DNA from: Aureimonas flava
Lineage (GTDB): Bacteria; Pseudomonadota; Alphaproteobacteria; Rhizobiales; Rhizobiaceae
Length of the DNA stretch: 64,000 bases
Reading direction: 5' to 3'
Assembly: GCF_003583935.1 (NCBI RefSeq)
Contig: NZ_QYRN01000008.1
Span: 1 to 64,000 of the forward strand
Shown here: positions 1-9,328 of the stretch, piece by piece
Layout: each line of letters begins with the position of its first letter
Numbering within the stretch: the first letter of the stretch is position 1
Made by a program: the position numbers and the translations under genes
Notes under the pieces: model-generated
Seen by the model: only the letters and a program-made list of their open reading frames with translations
Database searches by the model: none
What the model was told of the DNA's origin: nothing

Positions 1-129
1 GACGTCGAGGCCCAGGTCCTGTCGCGCGCCATCCACGCCCACATCCACCACCGCACCTTCCCCAACGGCGAGCGAACCGTCGTCTTTCCCGCATCCCCAG
101 GCGGATACGCCTCCACCAAAATGGGCTAG
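1..129 (+). CDS. C-terminal end of an unrecognised protein (partial)
   Basis: An open frame enters from the left edge and ends at TAG 127-129, giving the last 42 residues of a protein. The visible tail is His-rich in the middle (AIHAHIHHRTFPNGERT) and ends in STKMG. I do not recognise a family. The gene is convergent with putA, which ends about 20 bases away, so it is probably the last gene of the preceding unit. Confidence 0.5.
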   Translation, partial: DVEAQVLSRAIHAHIHHRTFPNGERTVVFPASPGGYASTKMG

Positions 130-151
130 GGGCCGGAGCCGGCCCCTCGCC

Positions 152-3100
152 TCAGCCGATCGCCATGAGGCTGGCGTTGCCGCCGGCCGCCGCCGTGTTG
201 ATCGAGGTCGAGACCTCCTCCACCAGCCAGTTCAGACAGATCGCTTCGGGATCCTCGCGCAGCGCCGCGCCGGTGGCCGCCTGCACCAGCACCAGCGGCC
301 CGTCGAGCGCGGCGATGCGGGCGCAGACGGCCTGCACGCGCGCGCCGTCGCCCTCCACCAGGGCGCCCGCGAAGGGGCCGCTCGCCGCCCAGTCCGCCGC
401 GTGCGAGACGCGGGCCCCGACCGCCGCCGGCAGGTCGCGCAGCGCGCCTTCGAGGCCGGCCGCCCCGTCCACCACCACGCCGTTGCCGGTGGCGAGCGCG
501 GCGGCCAGCAGGCGGCGCAGCCCGGTCGCCGTCTCGGGCACGAGCAGCACCCGGCCACGCGGATGCAGAGCGTAGAGGTTGGTCTCGCCCACCGGACCGG
601 GCAGCTCGCGCACGAGGCCGAGGCCGGAGCGCTCCGCCATCTCGCGCGCGGCGGCCGCGTCCTCGGCGTGCCCCGCCCGGTCGAGCCAGCGCACATAGTC
701 GAGCAGCGCCTCGTCGGTGTGCGGCATGCCCTCGCGAACCGGCACCGGCGCGCGCGACACGAGGCGGCCGAGATAGAGCGGCCCGCCGGCCTTGGGCCCG
801 GTGCCCGACAGGCCCCGTCCCCCGAAGGGCTGCACGCCCACCACCGCGCCGATCACGTTGCGGTTGACGTAGACGTTGCCCGCGCGGACCCGGCCCGTCA
901 CGTGCGCCACGGTCTCGTCGAGCCGGGTGTGGAGGCCGAACGTCAGGCCGTAGCCGGTGGCGTTGACCGCCTCCACCAGCCGGTCGAGCTCATCGCGCCG
1001 GTAGCGCAGGACATGCAGCACCGGGCCGAAGACCTCGCGGCGGAGCTGCCCGAGGTCGTCGATCTCGATCAGGGTGGGCGCGACGAAGGTGCCGTGGCGC
1101 GCCTCCTCCGGCAGGGCCAGGCATTCCACGGCCAGACCGAGGCCGCGCATGCGCTCCACATGCGCCTCGATCCCGGCGCGCGCCTCCTCGCCGATCACCG
1201 GGCCGACGTCCACGGCCAGGCGGTCCGGCCGGCCGAGGGTCAGCTCCCGCATCGCGCCCTTGAGCATGGCGAGCGTCCGGTCGGCGATGTCGTCCTGCAG
1301 GCACAGGACGCGCAGCGCCGAACAGCGCTGGCCGGCCGAATCGAAGGCCGAGGCCATCACGTCGGAGACGACCTGCTCGGCGAGCGCGGAGGAATCCACG
1401 ATCATCGCGTTCTGCCCGCCCGTTTCGGCGATCAGCGGGATCGGCCGCCCGTCGGACGAGACGCGCTCGGCGAGCTGGGCCTGGATCAGCCGGGCGACCT
1501 CGGTGGACCCGGTGAACATCACGCCCGCCGTTTCGGGCGCGGCGACCAGCGCGGCGCCGAGCCGCCCATCGCCCGGGGCGAACTGGAGCGCGGCCGCCGA
1601 CACGCCGCCCTCGTAGAGGATGCGCACCGCCTCGTGGGCAATCAGCGGCGTTTCCTCGGCGGGCTTTGCGACCACCGGGTTGCCCGCCACCAGCGCGGCG
1701 GCGACCTGACCGGTGAAGATCGCAAGCGGGAAGTTCCACGGGCTGATGCAGACCACCGGGCCGAGGGGCTCGTGGGCCGGCCCCAGGCCGGCGCGCGCCT
1801 CGGCGGCGTAGTAGCGCAGGAAGTCCACCGCCTCGCGCACCTCGCCCACGGCGTTGGTCGCCGTCTTACCCGCCTCGCGCATCACCACGCCCATCAGCGC
1901 GCCGATCCGCGCCTCCATGAGGTCGGCCGCGCGCTCCAGGCACGCCGCGCGTTCGGCGGTGGGCACGCCCGCCCAGGCGGCGGCCCCCGCGGCGGCGGCC
2001 GCGAGCACCGCGCCCGCCGCCTCCACGGGCAGCTCGGCGACCCGCCCCACCGCGTCGCGCCGGTCGGAGGGGTTGAGGACCGTGCGGGGCGCGCCGCCCC
2101 GCCCGCCATCCACCACCAGCGGGGACGCCTCCACCGGCGTGCGCGCCGAGGCGGCCAGCTCCTCCGACAGACGGGCGAGCACGCTCTCGTCCGCCAGGTC
2201 GAGCCCGCGCGAGTTGGCGCGAACGGGCGCGAACAGATCCCCGGGCGCGGCGATCGCCTCGTGCGGGGCGCCGACCACCGGCTCAGCGGCGACCAGCTCG
2301 GCCGGATCTGCGACCAGCGTCTCGATGGACACCTTGGGGTCGGAGATCCGATTGACGAAGGAGGAGTTGGCGCCGTTCTCCAGGAGGCGGCGCACCAGAT
2401 AGGCGAGCAGCGTCTCGTGCGTGCCGACGGGCGCGTAGATGCGCGCCGGCCGGTCGAGCTTCGCGCGGCCGACGACCTCGTCGTAGAGCGGCTCGCCCAT
2501 ACCGTGGAGGCACTGGAACTCGTATCGGCCGGGCCCGAAGTCGGGGCCGGCCAGATGGTAGATCGCGGCCAGCGTCTGCGCGTTGTGGGTGGCGAACTGG
2601 GGGAACACGGCGTCGGTCGCCGCCAGCAGCTTGCGGGCGCAGGCGACATAGGCGACGTCGGTGTGGAGCTTGCGGGTGTAGACCGGGAAGCCCGGCAGGC
2701 CGTCCACCTGCGCCCGCTTGATCTCGGCGTCCCAATAGGCGCCCTTCACCAGCCGCACCATGATGCGGCGCCCGGCGCGCCGGGCGAGGTCGACGATCCA
2801 GTCGATCACGAAGGGGCATCGCTTGCCGTAGGCCTGGACCACGAAGCCGAGGCCCTGCCACCCCTCCAGCGCCGGATCGAAGCTCAGCGCCTCCAGAAGG
2901 TCGAGCGAAAGCTCCAGCCGGTCGGCCTCCTCGGCATCGATGTTGAGCCCGATATCGTATCGCTTGGCGAGGACGGCGAGCGCGCGCACGCGCGGCAGCA
3001 GCTCGTCCATCACGCGGCCGGCCTGGGCTCGCCCGTAGCGCGGATGGAGGGCCGAGAGCTTGATCGAGATGCCCGGCCCGTCCACGACGCCGCGCCCGCC

Positions 3101-3856
3101 CGAGGCCTTGCCGATGGCGTGGATCGCGGTCTCGTAGTCGCGGCGGTAGCGTTCCGCGTCGGCCGCCGTGGTCGCCGCCTCGCCCAGCATGTCGTAGGAA
3201 TAGCGGAAGCCGCGGGCCTCCAGCGGCTTGGAGCGCTTCAGCGCCTCGGCGATGGTCTCGCCGGTGACGAACTGCTCGCCCATCATGCGCATCGCCATAT
3301 CGACGCCGCGCCGGATCACGGGCTCGCCGGCGCGCGCGATCAGCCGCGTCAGGGCGGCCGACAGCGAGCGGTCGCTGACCGTGGTGGTCAGCCGGCCGGT
3401 AACCACGAGGCCCCAGGTCGCGGCGTTGACGAAGAGCGAGCGCCCGGCGCCGACATGCGACTTCCAATCCCCGTCGGCGATCTTGTCGCGGATCAGCGCG
3501 TCGCGCGTCGCCGCATCGGGAATGCGCAGCAGCGCCTCGGCGAGGCACATCAGGGCGACGCCCTCCTGGCTCGACAGCGAGTATTCCCGCACCAGTCCCT
3601 CGACCCCCGTGCCCTTGTGCTTGGCGCGCAGCGCCTCGATCAGCCGCCGGGCGGTGCGGGCCACGGGCTCGCGCATCTCGGGCGGCAGCCGCGCGGCCTC
3701 CACCAGCGGCGGCACGCATTCGGTCTCCGGGCGACGGGCGGCCGCGGTGATCGCCGCGCGAAGGGGCGTCGGCTCGCCGAGGGGCGGGGCGAAGCGCGAG
3801 AAGGGGCGCGCCGGGCCGGCGTCGGCCGTGGCGGGGCGATCGAAGGTCTCGGACAT
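152..3856 (-). CDS. putA: Bifunctional proline dehydrogenase / L-glutamate-5-semialdehyde dehydrogenase PutA
   Basis: PutA oxidises proline to glutamate in two steps, using FAD in the first and NAD+ in the second, and passes electrons to membrane quinone. The 1234-residue product has a proline dehydrogenase barrel at about 160-510, with the conserved RRLLENGANSSFVNR segment near 489-503. An aldehyde dehydrogenase domain lies at about 570-1030, with the Rossmann-side PWNFPLA near 706, the general-base Glu in AETGG near 811 and the catalytic Cys in GQRCSAL near 845. A further C-terminal domain follows. The N-terminal ribbon-helix-helix DNA-binding domain of trifunctional (about 1320-residue) PutA proteins is absent, so this form should not repress its own gene. 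The divergent Lrp-type gene starting near 3985 is the likely regulator. Confidence 0.97.
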   Translation of the reverse strand: MSETFDRPATADAGPARPFSRFAPPLGEPTPLRAAITAAARRPETECVPPLVEAARLPPEMREPVARTARRLIEALRAKHKGTGVEGLVREYSLSSQEGVALMCLAEALLRIPDAATRDALIRDKIADGDWKSHVGAGRSLFVNAATWGLVVTGRLTTTVSDRSLSAALTRLIARAGEPVIRRGVDMAMRMMGEQFVTGETIAEALKRSKPLEARGFRYSYDMLGEAATTAADAERYRRDYETAIHAIGKASGGRGVVDGPGISIKLSALHPRYGRAQAGRVMDELLPRVRALAVLAKRYDIGLNIDAEEADRLELSLDLLEALSFDPALEGWQGLGFVVQAYGKRCPFVIDWIVDLARRAGRRIMVRLVKGAYWDAEIKRAQVDGLPGFPVYTRKLHTDVAYVACARKLLAATDAVFPQFATHNAQTLAAIYHLAGPDFGPGRYEFQCLHGMGEPLYDEVVGRAKLDRPARIYAPVGTHETLLAYLVRRLLENGANSSFVNRISDPKVSIETLVADPAELVAAEPVVGAPHEAIAAPGDLFAPVRANSRGLDLADESVLARLSEELAASARTPVEASPLVVDGGRGGAPRTVLNPSDRRDAVGRVAELPVEAAGAVLAAAAAGAAAWAGVPTAERAACLERAADLMEARIGALMGVVMREAGKTATNAVGEVREAVDFLRYYAAEARAGLGPAHEPLGPVVCISPWNFPLAIFTGQVAAALVAGNPVVAKPAEETPLIAHEAVRILYEGGVSAAALQFAPGDGRLGAALVAAPETAGVMFTGSTEVARLIQAQLAERVSSDGRPIPLIAETGGQNAMIVDSSALAEQVVSDVMASAFDSAGQRCSALRVLCLQDDIADRTLAMLKGAMRELTLGRPDRLAVDVGPVIGEEARAGIEAHVERMRGLGLAVECLALPEEARHGTFVAPTLIEIDDLGQLRREVFGPVLHVLRYRRDELDRLVEAVNATGYGLTFGLHTRLDETVAHVTGRVRAGNVYVNRNVIGAVVGVQPFGGRGLSGTGPKAGGPLYLGRLVSRAPVPVREGMPHTDEALLDYVRWLDRAGHAEDAAAAREMAERSGLGLVRELPGPVGETNLYALHPRGRVLLVPETATGLRRLLAAALATGNGVVVDGAAGLEGALRDLPAAVGARVSHAADWAASGPFAGALVEGDGARVQAVCARIAALDGPLVLVQAATGAALREDPEAICLNWLVEEVSTSINTAAAGGNASLMAIG

Positions 3857-3984
3857 CGGGAGGCTCCGAAGGGGAGGAAGCGTCGCGCCATGATAGCCGC
3901 TCGCGCCTCGGCCGTCCGACTTGTGTCCACCCTTCCGCAGGCCGTATGGATCGATCGGACGCCTCTGTTCAGGACGAACGACCC
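3857..3984. promoter_or_regulatory. Divergent putA/putR promoter region
   Basis: This spacer separates the two divergently read starts and must hold both promoters and the expected PutR operator. I see no perfect inverted repeat or strong -35/-10 pair by eye, so the assignment rests on gene orientation only. Confidence 0.4.
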
Positions 3985-4446
3985 ATGGACGAGCCTCGCA
4001 TGGACGATCTGGACGCCTTCGACCGCAGGATGCTCGACATCCTGGCGGAGAACGGGCGCATCTCGGTGACGGAACTCGCCGCGCGCGTCGGCCTGTCCAA
4101 GACCCCGTGCCAGATCCGCTTCCGCCGGCTGGTCGAGCGCGGCGTGGTGGATGGGTTCAAGGCGGTGATCAATCCGGGGCGGATCGGCCTCGACCATGTC
4201 GCCTTCACCGAGGTCAAGCTCGCTTCCACGAGCGAGGACGCGCTGCGCGCCTTCAACGCGGCGGTGAAACGGATCCGCGAGGTGGAGGAATGCCACCTGA
4301 TCGCCGGGCGCTTCGACTACCTCCTGAAGGTGCGCACCCGCGATATCCGGCGCTATCGCCAGGTGCTGGGCGAGGCGATCTCCAACCTGCCCCATGTCGC
4401 CAGCACGTCCACCAACGTCGCGATGGAGGCGATCAAGGAGAAGTAG
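3985..4446 (+). CDS. putR: Lrp/AsnC-family regulator, probable proline-responsive activator of putA
   Basis: A 153-residue protein with an N-terminal AsnC-type winged helix (DILAENGRISVTELAARVGLS, then a recognition helix) and a C-terminal ligand-binding domain. It is divergent from putA across about 130 bases, the classic layout of alphaproteobacterial PutR with PutA. ATG 3985 was chosen because AGGA lies about ten bases upstream. ATG 3946 (166 residues, no visible ribosome site) and ATG 4000 are alternatives. Family is certain; the proline link is inferred from position. Confidence 0.88.
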   Translation: MDEPRMDDLDAFDRRMLDILAENGRISVTELAARVGLSKTPCQIRFRRLVERGVVDGFKAVINPGRIGLDHVAFTEVKLASTSEDALRAFNAAVKRIREVEECHLIAGRFDYLLKVRTRDIRRYRQVLGEAISNLPHVASTSTNVAMEAIKEK

Positions 4447-4913
4447 CGGCGAGCCACGGGCGCAGCGGCGCCGCATCAGGTCCCGCGCCGCAGCTGCGCG
4501 TGATGCGGCCCCGCCGGGAAGGCGCATCTCCCCCTCCAGCCCTGCGTCGGGGCGGGCAGCGAGGATCGTCGGTTCGCTTCATCGCGAAGCGCCGCATCCC
4601 CGGACGCTCCGGCACGCGCGCCGTCGCGACCGTTGCGCTCGATGCCCGATGCCGGATGCCGGATGCCCGATGCGCATGCGGTGGCTGCGCAGTCCCGCGT
4701 CCCGTCCGGCAGAGCGCCGCGCGGCTGGTTTCGCCCCGGTTTCCCCTTCGGCGCCTTGGGCGAGCAGGATGAAGCGTTCGTCGCGATCACACCGAAAAGG
4801 TGAAAAACGCCATTCAGGGTTGTGGCAATGCGATGGCATTCATGCTTGAGTTTCTTCGCCAGACTTACAAGCAGTTAAATGCACGAAGTCGTTCGCCACC
4901 CCACAAAGGGATC
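4447..4913. other. 467-base stretch without a supported gene
   Basis: Between putR and the MarR gene only shadow frames are open. The stretch holds a short 7-base tandem repeat (4641-4675). From about 4795 to 4910 it is clearly less GC-rich than its surroundings, as expected of a promoter or leader for the MarR gene. No RNA gene or insertion sequence was recognised. Confidence 0.5.
4641..4675. repeat. Five tandem copies of a 7-base unit
   Basis: The unit GATGCCC/GATGCCG recurs five times in a row (GATGCCC, GATGCCG, GATGCCG, GATGCCC, GATGCGC). It lies in non-coding DNA about 240 bases upstream of the MarR gene. Such short tandem arrays can change copy number by slippage; no function is evident. 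Confidence 0.7.
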
Positions 4914-5405
4914 ATGAGCCAGCCCCAATCCACGCACGGCGCCGCCCTCGCATCGGTGCCATCCGCACAGGCCGACGACGGGATGGTGCAGCACCTCCTG
5001 TCGATCTCGAAATCGACCCGCGCCTTCCTTTCCCTGCTTCTGATGGAACTCGACCTCCATCCCGGACAGGACCAGCTCCTGGCTCGGGTGGAGCCGGGCG
5101 TGCCGGTCAGCGTTTCGGCCCTGGCCGACCAGCTTTCGGTGCGACCGTCCACCGTGTCCAAGATGCTGGACCGGCTGATGGAGAAGAACCTCGTGGAGCG
5201 AACGGCCCACAGCCACGACGCGCGGCGCACGATGGTGATGCTGACGCCGGCGGGCCGGGCGTTGCGCGGGCGCGTCGCGACGCTGTGGGAGAAGCTGGAA
5301 GCCGACCTCGCCTCGGCCGTGGCGCCCGAGCGACGGGAGAACCTCCTGGGATCCCTGCGCGAGGCGGACGAGCTTCTCACCGCCAAGTTGCGCCGGCTGC
5401 GCTGA
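4914..5405 (+). CDS. MarR-family transcriptional regulator
   Basis: A 163-residue protein with a MarR winged helix. The segment VSVSALADQLSVRPSTVSKM is the helix-turn-helix, and SHDARRTMVMLTPAGRAL forms the wing and is the family's signature. ATG 4914 is preferred over the longer frame from 4800 because AAAGGG precedes it at a suitable distance and the extra 38 residues are not MarR-like. It stands alone upstream of the glucan genes in the same direction. Neither ligand nor targets can be read from sequence. Confidence 0.85.
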   Translation: MSQPQSTHGAALASVPSAQADDGMVQHLLSISKSTRAFLSLLLMELDLHPGQDQLLARVEPGVPVSVSALADQLSVRPSTVSKMLDRLMEKNLVERTAHSHDARRTMVMLTPAGRALRGRVATLWEKLEADLASAVAPERRENLLGSLREADELLTAKLRRLR

Positions 5406-5461
5406 CGCAGGGAAAGGACGGCTTCGGGACGGCGCGCTAGGCAGGGGGCGGCTTTTTGCTT

Positions 5462-7144
5462 ATGCTGAGGGCGTTGTCGCGTTTCCGAAAGAAGCCTCCC
5501 ATTTCCGTGACGAGTTCTTCCCTCCCCTCCCGCCGCACGGCCCTGAAATACGGCCTGGGCGGAACGCTCGCCCTCCTGTGGGCGCATCGCGCCGGCGCCC
5601 AGCAGCCCGCCGACCCGGCGGCTCCGGTGGTCCAGCCTCCCGCCGCCGCACCCGCCGCGCCCCCGCCCACCGTGGTGGACCTCAACGCCTTCTCCTTCGA
5701 CGCCCTGTCCAACGCGATGCGCGCCCGAGCCGCCGCGCCCTGGAGCGAGCCGGCGCGCGACCTGCCGCAGCCGATCGCCGACCTCGACTACGACAGCTAT
5801 CGGCGCATCCTCTACCGGCGCGACCAGACGGTCTGGGCGAACGAGCCGCTGAACTTCCACCTCCAGGCCTATTTTCCCGGCTTCCTCTACAAGGACACGA
5901 CGCGCCTGTTCGTCGGCGACGGGACCCGGTTCCAGCCGCAGATCTTCTCGGGCGCCAACTTCGAGTTCCTCGCCCCGCTCGACCCGTCCACCTTCCAGAA
6001 CATCCAGCTTCCGGGCGTGGCGGGCTTCCGCCTGAACTACCCGCTCGACCGGCCGGACCTCTACGACGAGCTGGTCTCGTTCCTGGGCGCCAGCTACTTC
6101 CGCGCGCTCGGCATGAACAACCGCTACGGCCTGTCGGCCCGCGGCCTCGCCATCAACACGGCGACGGCGGTGGCCGAAGAGTTCCCGCGCTTCACCGCCT
6201 TCTACATCGTGAAGCCGCAGCCGGGGCAGGAAGGGATCCAGATCTTCGCCGAGCTGGAAGGGCCCAGCATGGCCGGCGCCTACGCTTTCCAAGTGCGGCC
6301 GGGCGTCGAGACGCAGATCGACGTCACCGCGCGTCTGTTCTTCCGTGGCGAGGTGGAGCGGCTCGGCGTCGCGCCGCTGACCTCGATGTACCATTTCGGC
6401 GAGAACGACCACAACGAGCGGGAGGACTTCCGCCCCGAGGTGCACGACAGCGACGGCCTGTTCATCCTACGGCCGAGCGGCGAGCGCCTGTGGCGCCCGC
6501 TGAAGAACCCCGAGGAGCTCGCCCTCTCCTATTTCGGCGAAACTTCGCCCAAGCTCTTCGGCCTGCTCCAGCGCGACCGCGACTTCTCGCACTACGAGGA
6601 CGTGGAGGCGCATTACGAGCTGCGCCCCTCGCTGCTGATCGAGCCGATGGGCGACTGGGGCCGCGGCATCATCCAGCTCGTCGAGATCCCGACCGATTCC
6701 GAGATCAACGACAACATCGTCGCGTTCTGGGTGCCCGAGGAGAAGCCGGCGGCCGGCTCGCAGTTCGAGTTCCGCTACCGGATGCACTGGGGCTTCAACG
6801 ACCAGATGGAAAGCCATCAGGCGATGGTGGCCGGAACCTATGCCGGGCTCGGCGGCAACGCCGCCGACACGGGCGAGACCAACCTGCGCCGCTTCGAGAT
6901 CAATTTCGTGGCCGGCACGGCGCAGAACCTGCCGGGCGACGCGGTGGTGGTGCCGATCCTGGAAGTCCCCGACACGGCCCGCCTCGTCCATAGCGGCGTC
7001 AGCCGCCTGCCGGGCGGCGGATGGCGCCTGTCGATCGAGCTGGAGAAGCTCGACGCCTCGCCCGTCGAGCTGCGTGCCAAGCTCTCCTACAACCAGCGCA
7101 TCATCTCCGAAACCTGGCTCTACCAGTGGACGGGCCGGCCGTGA
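5462..7144 (+). CDS. opgG: Periplasmic glucan biosynthesis protein, OpgG/OpgD family
   Basis: Proteins of this family act in the periplasm on the backbone of osmoregulated periplasmic glucans. The 560-residue product has a probable Tat signal (SRRTALKYGLGG followed by a hydrophobic stretch and AHRAGAQ), a feature known for OpgD rather than OpgG of E. coli. A Pro/Ala-rich linker follows, then the family domain to the end (for example GEWVFGEND-like FGENDHNEREDFRPEVHDSDG and a WGRGIIQLVEIPT segment). The downstream small gene begins inside its stop codon and opgC follows, so the three form one unit. Start: ATG 5462; a GTG at 5507 nearer the twin arginines is possible. The G/D distinction is uncertain. 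Confidence 0.9.
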   Translation: MLRALSRFRKKPPISVTSSSLPSRRTALKYGLGGTLALLWAHRAGAQQPADPAAPVVQPPAAAPAAPPPTVVDLNAFSFDALSNAMRARAAAPWSEPARDLPQPIADLDYDSYRRILYRRDQTVWANEPLNFHLQAYFPGFLYKDTTRLFVGDGTRFQPQIFSGANFEFLAPLDPSTFQNIQLPGVAGFRLNYPLDRPDLYDELVSFLGASYFRALGMNNRYGLSARGLAINTATAVAEEFPRFTAFYIVKPQPGQEGIQIFAELEGPSMAGAYAFQVRPGVETQIDVTARLFFRGEVERLGVAPLTSMYHFGENDHNEREDFRPEVHDSDGLFILRPSGERLWRPLKNPEELALSYFGETSPKLFGLLQRDRDFSHYEDVEAHYELRPSLLIEPMGDWGRGIIQLVEIPTDSEINDNIVAFWVPEEKPAAGSQFEFRYRMHWGFNDQMESHQAMVAGTYAGLGGNAADTGETNLRRFEINFVAGTAQNLPGDAVVVPILEVPDTARLVHSGVSRLPGGGWRLSIELEKLDASPVELRAKLSYNQRIISETWLYQWTGRP

Positions 7145-7476
7145 GGATGCCCACCGCAACCCTCGCCGGGCCCGCGCCGGCGGCGCCGCACGAGACGCAC
7201 GAGCGCTTCTTCGACGCGCGCCCGGCCGGCATGCTGGTGGACCGTCCGGACCTCTCGGAGGACGACCTCCTGGCGGCCATCGCCGAGCGGCTCGTGTTCG
7301 AGGGGCGCACGGGCCCCGAGCCGCAGGTGGTGATCGAGGCGGCCCGGCTCGGCAAGCGCAAGGCGCTGGCCTTTCTGCGCAAGCTTCTCCTACCGCCGCC
7401 GCGCTCGCCCCTGTCCATGCCGGTCCGCCCGATCCTGCGCGAGCACATGACGCGCACCGACGACGACATGCGCTGA
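7141..7476 (+). CDS. Small unrecognised protein in the opg cluster
   Basis: About 110 residues. The GTG at 7141 overlaps the opgG stop (GTGA); ATG 7147 lies two codons on and is equally possible. The product has no signal peptide or membrane segment. It contains a basic LGKRKALAFLRKLL stretch and a Pro-rich SPLSMPVRPILREHM segment near the C-terminus. I do not recognise the family. Its coupling to opgG and position before opgC suggest a role in glucan synthesis or modification, but nothing in the sequence shows it. Confidence 0.65.
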   Translation: MRMPTATLAGPAPAAPHETHERFFDARPAGMLVDRPDLSEDDLLAAIAERLVFEGRTGPEPQVVIEAARLGKRKALAFLRKLLLPPPRSPLSMPVRPILREHMTRTDDDMR

Positions 7477-7686
7477 GGCCGGCGCCGCCGGCGCCGATCC
7501 GCGTCCGCGATCGACGGGGCCGCCCGGCGCCGTCTTCCGCCCGCGCCTCCAAGCCGCCGTCCGGCCGCCGGCCGGGCGCCTTGCCGACGCCCCATCCGAG
7601 CGCGATATCCCTCCCAGGGACATGACGACCGATTCGCCCGCGAGGGCGTGCCGGACGAACGAGCGAAGGCTCGACCAGGGTTTTTC

Positions 7687-8862
7687 ATGACAGCACCATC
7701 CCGGCGCCTCCCCCCGCCGCGCGACCATCGCATCGACTTCTATCGCGGCGTCGCGCTTCTGATGATCTTCGTGAACCACGTCCCCGGGGTTCTCTGGGAG
7801 CATTTCACCTCGCGCAATTTCGGCTTCTCCGATTCGGCCGAGCTGTTCGTGTTCCTGGCCGGCGTGTCCTGCGCCCTCGCCTATGGCCGCAACTTCCTCG
7901 AGCGTTCGGGCCTCGTCGCCTCGATCCGCGCCTTCCGCCGCGCGGGCGTGCTCTATCTCAACCACATCGCGCTCACGATGATCGTGGCGAGCCTCTACGC
8001 CTTCGCCGCGCTGGCGACCGGCGACGGGCGCTACCTCATGCAGCTCGGCTTCGGCTATTTCCTGTCGCGGCCGGTGGACACGCTGGCCGGCATCGCGACG
8101 CTCGGGCACCAGTTCGCCTATCTGAACATCCTGCCGATGTACGCCGTGCTGCTCCTGATGCTGCCGGCCATGCTGGCGGTGGTCCGCCGGGTCGGGCTGC
8201 CGGGGCTGCTGGCCGCGTCCGCCGCGCTCTGGCTCGCCTGCGGCCTATGGCGCTTCAACCTGCCGAACCACCCCAATCCCGGCGGCTGGCAGTTCAACCC
8301 CTTCGCCTGGCAACTCATCTTCGCCATCGGCCTCGCCACCGGCCTCGCCAAGGCGGGAGGCGCCGCGCTGGTGGCCTATTCGCGCCCGCTCTACCTCGCG
8401 TGTCTCGCCTATCTCGCGGTGAGCTTCGTGTTCGTGTCCTGCTCGCTCTGGGGTTGGGAGAACGCCCTGCCGCTGCCCGGCTTCCTGCGCGGATTCGACA
8501 AGACCTACGTCTCGCTGCCGCGTCTCCTGCACGTCCTGGCGCTGATCTACGTGTTCGCCCACGCGCCGGCCCATTCGCCGCTGCAGCGGATCGGGCGCGA
8601 GAACCCGTTCGCGCTGCTGGGGCGCCACTCGCTGCCCGTTTTCGCGGTCGGCACCGTGCTGTCGCTCCTGTTCCAGCTCCTGCGGCTCAACCGCGAGCCG
8701 TCGCTGGCCTTCGACACGGGGCTGATCGTGCTGGGGCTCGGCGTGCATTTCGCGCTGGCGCTGTTCCTGGACTGGTGGCGGGCGGTGAACGCGCCGACGC
8801 AGCCGGCCCTCGCCGTGCCCGAGCGCCCGCAGGAGAAGGTCGGCGCGGGCGCGCGCGCCTGA
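7687..8862 (+). CDS. opgC: OpgC-family membrane acyltransferase (glucan succinylation type)
   Basis: A 391-residue polytopic membrane protein with about ten hydrophobic segments. It opens with RIDFYRGVALLMIFVNHVPG, the hallmark of OpgC and related acyltransferase-3-like proteins, with the conserved His in VNH. OpgC proteins transfer succinyl groups to periplasmic glucans. ATG 7687 is preferred over GTG 7648 because AGGG sits six bases upstream and the alternative adds a hydrophilic tail. About 210 bases separate it from the small gene upstream. The product is well supported by the opgG neighbour; the acyl group is inferred. Confidence 0.88.
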   Translation: MTAPSRRLPPPRDHRIDFYRGVALLMIFVNHVPGVLWEHFTSRNFGFSDSAELFVFLAGVSCALAYGRNFLERSGLVASIRAFRRAGVLYLNHIALTMIVASLYAFAALATGDGRYLMQLGFGYFLSRPVDTLAGIATLGHQFAYLNILPMYAVLLLMLPAMLAVVRRVGLPGLLAASAALWLACGLWRFNLPNHPNPGGWQFNPFAWQLIFAIGLATGLAKAGGAALVAYSRPLYLACLAYLAVSFVFVSCSLWGWENALPLPGFLRGFDKTYVSLPRLLHVLALIYVFAHAPAHSPLQRIGRENPFALLGRHSLPVFAVGTVLSLLFQLLRLNREPSLAFDTGLIVLGLGVHFALALFLDWWRAVNAPTQPALAVPERPQEKVGAGARA

Positions 8863-8998
8863 CGCCCCTTCGCCGGTTCGCTCCGGTTCCCGCGCTCGGT
8901 GGCCACCTCGCGGGATCGTGGGGTCGCCCCCCTCGTGCCTCCGGCCGCCGGGCCCGCTATAAGACCGGAGCCGGATCGGCCGGCAGGAGGATCGCCCC

Positions 8999-9226
8999 TT
9001 GAAGGATGCAAGCCATCCCTTCTTCCGCCCGCTCTGGCGCCGCGTCGCGGTGGTGGCGGTCTGCGCCGCCTGGTCGGTGGTGGAGTTCGTCATGGGCGAC
9101 CCGACCTGGGGCATCATGACGGGCGCGATCGGAGCCTATGCCGCCTATACGTTCCTCGTGGCCTACAAGCCGCCGCCGGAGGCCGCCGAGGCGCCCGGCG
9201 AGCCGGGACCGCCGCCGGCCGCCTGA
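8999..9226 (+). CDS. Small two-helix membrane protein
   Basis: A 75-residue protein. A TTG start is indicated by AGGAGG at 8985-8990, eight bases upstream. Two hydrophobic helices (VAVVAVCAAWSVVEFVMG and IMTGAIGAYAAYTFLVAY) are followed by a Pro/Glu-rich tail (EAAEAPGEPGPPPAA). Small DUF-type membrane proteins of this layout are common in Hyphomicrobiales, but I cannot name it. It is convergent with cobT. Confidence 0.7.
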   Translation: MKDASHPFFRPLWRRVAVVAVCAAWSVVEFVMGDPTWGIMTGAIGAYAAYTFLVAYKPPPEAAEAPGEPGPPPAA

Positions 9227-9328
9227 CCCTCACGGCTCCGCCCGGGAAGCCGCCAGCGGAGGATCGGCAGCGAGACGAGTGGCGGAAAGCATCGCCCGGC
9301 CGGCCCGGCGGCCCCTTCGGACGGGCTT

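Noticed and set aside
401-4069. A 1222-codon open frame on the plus strand opposite putA
   Set aside because: It is antisense to a clearly homologous gene. Its Arg/His/Ala/Gly-rich translation is typical of shadow frames in very GC-rich DNA.
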